Shown here: positions 5,483 to 6,267 of the stretch, in pieces
Position numbering within the stretch: position 1 is the stretch's first letter
Layout of the letters: each line of letters begins with the position of its first letter
Assembly (NCBI GenBank): GCA_031365665.1
Contig: JANLYO010000050.1
Location: 1 to 6,267 of the forward strand
From: JANYCG01 sp031365665
GTDB lineage: Bacteria; Pseudomonadota; Gammaproteobacteria; Burkholderiales; Burkholderiaceae_C
DNA: 6,267 nt
Reading direction: 5' to 3'
Position numbers and translations under genes: made by a program
The notes under the pieces: model-generated
Database searches by the model: none
The model's input: the letters and a program-made list of their open reading frames with translations, nothing else
Told to the model about the DNA's origin: nothing

Positions 5483-5892
5483 ACGCACACACCGAGATCC
5501 AACACCTGCTGCCCGCCTGGGAGGCGTTTCGGCGCGCGACCGACATTGCCCCAATCCGCGACGAGGCGCACTATCAGCGCATGGTGGCCATGCTTAATGC
5601 CTTGCTGGATGAGACTGGCTTGAGCGAGAGCCACCCCGCGATGGGGCTGGTGGACATTGTGGGCGACCTGATTGCCGACTTTGAAGCCGAGCACCACGCC
5701 ATGCCGCCGACCACCGGCTTGCAGGCGCTCAAGTTCCTGATGACGCAAAACGGACTCAAGCAAAGTGACCTGCCTGAAATTGGCAGCCAGGGTGTGGTTT
5801 CTGAAATTTTGACCGGCAAGCGGGAACTCAATATCCGCCAGGTGAAGGCCTTGGGCGCCCGTTTTGGCGTTGCTGCGGCGACGTTTGTTTGA
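5479..5892 (+). CDS. higA: Type II antitoxin HigA (COG5499-type, HTH at C-terminus)
   Basis: This 137-aa antitoxin binds and inactivates HigB and probably represses the operon. The N-terminal ~75 residues (LPAWEAFRRATDIAPIRDEAHY onward) form the helical region typical of COG5499 antitoxins, including the family-like HP.....L.D.VGDLIADFE segment. Residues ~82-135 form a Cro/C1-type helix-turn-helix: LKFLMTQNGLKQSDLPEIG, then SQGVVSEILTGKRELNIRQV as turn and recognition helix, then KALGARFGV. AAGGAG at 5463-5468 lies 10 bases before the ATG, and the start overlaps the higB stop by 4 bases. The gene appears complete. The following gene starts 24 bases later on the same strand with no terminator visible between them, so read-through is possible. 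Confidence 0.92.
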   Translation: MNAHTEIQHLLPAWEAFRRATDIAPIRDEAHYQRMVAMLNALLDETGLSESHPAMGLVDIVGDLIADFEAEHHAMPPTTGLQALKFLMTQNGLKQSDLPEIGSQGVVSEILTGKRELNIRQVKALGARFGVAAATFV

Positions 5893-5916
5893 GGCCAACA
5901 CCATGCAGCACGCAAT

Positions 5917-6243
5917 ATGACCGCCGCCCTGCTCATCATCGACGTCCAGCAGGGCCTGTGTGAGGGTGAACATGCCGCATTTGAGTCACCGCAGGTCATT
6001 GCCCGCATCAACACGGTTTCGGCCAAGGCGCGTGCTGCCGGTGCGATGGTGATCTTTATCCAGCATGAGTCCACATCGGGCTACCTTGCGCATGGGACTG
6101 ATGCGTGGCAACTTGCCAGGGGCCTTCACGTTGAGCCGTCCGACTTGACGCTTCGCAAGACCACGCCGGATTCATTCCACCGTACCGAGCTGGAAGAAGG
6201 TAAGCGGTCATTTAACTACGTCTATCGGCAACGCAGTTTTTGA
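5917..6243 (+). pseudogene. Isochorismatase-family cysteine hydrolase, 3'-truncated
   Basis: The N-terminal 94 codons encode a cysteine hydrolase of the isochorismatase/nicotinamidase superfamily, which hydrolyses amides or enol ethers with an Asp-Lys-Cys triad. Asp9 in LLIIDVQQG and Lys81 in LRKTTPDSFHRTEL are present. The active-site Cys, normally about 30 residues further on in a V.CG..T..CV block, is missing. After TELEE the sequence becomes GKRSFNYVYRQRSF and stops at 6243, giving 108 aa where the family usually has about 180 or more. The switch falls at 6199/6200, where a GTAAGCG sequence begins, so an insertion sequence rather than a point frameshift probably broke the gene. The product is very likely inactive. 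There is no clear ribosome binding site, and the gene could be read from higBA. A frameshift or assembly join is the alternative. Confidence 0.75.
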
Positions 6244-6267
6244 GGGATGCTAGGTGTCCATGTAGAA
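6200..6267. mobile_element. Possible left end of an IS66-like insertion sequence
   Basis: Similarity to the cysteine hydrolase stops at 6199, and the next bases are GTAAGCGGTCATTTAACTAC. Inverted repeats of IS66-family elements typically begin GTAA, often GTAAGCG, and duplicate 8 bp of target, which here would be GGAAGAAG (6192-6199). Only 68 bp are in the window, so neither transposase nor the other end can be seen, and identification rests on the terminus and the gene break. Confidence 0.4.

Overview
The window looks like a betaproteobacterial chromosome, most likely Burkholderiales and close to the Comamonadaceae (Acidovorax, Polaromonas, Rhodoferax and relatives). The grounds are GC-rich coding sequence, a DnaE2-type error-prone polymerase, and a palindromic repeat containing CTTCGACA and GGGTGAACGG of a kind recalled from such genomes. 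No rRNA, tRNA or CRISPR array is visible.

Layout. Positions 1-2363 (minus strand) hold the first ~787 codons of dnaE2, which runs off the left edge. The reading frame is open throughout and reads straight through an 82-bp palindromic repeat at 811-892. Upstream of it, at 2426-2445, is a near-perfect LexA (SOS) box, so dnaE2 appears to be SOS-controlled. No imuA or imuB lies directly upstream. Positions 2499-2525 carry two tandem palindromic operators, followed on the plus strand by a Phd/YefM antitoxin (2546-2806) and an overlapping PIN-domain toxin (2803-3189). After a 123-bp spacer (3190-3312) with only a ribosome binding site recognisable comes an integral-membrane sterol desaturase/fatty acid hydroxylase family protein (3313-4095).

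Positions 4101-5068 hold two minus-strand genes in visibly more A+T-rich DNA. One is a 138-aa protein of unknown function. The other is a 152-aa protein that looks like an N-terminal ribbon-helix-helix segment joined to a RAMA-like C-terminal domain. The divergent intergenic region 5069-5194 is packed with operator-like repeats and leads to a HigB toxin (5195-5482) and HigA antitoxin (5479-5892). The last gene is an isochorismatase-family cysteine hydrolase that loses family similarity at about 6199, before its catalytic cysteine. The junction begins GTAAGCG, which suggests the end of an IS66-like insertion sequence.

How it fits together. Apart from dnaE2 and the desaturase, this is accessory DNA: two type II toxin-antitoxin modules with recognisable candidate operators, an uncharacterised two-gene cassette and a probable IS boundary. 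The least described part is the 138-aa/RAMA-like pair with its three phased repeats. The clearest single observations are the LexA box on a stand-alone dnaE2 and the repeat translated inside the dnaE2 protein.
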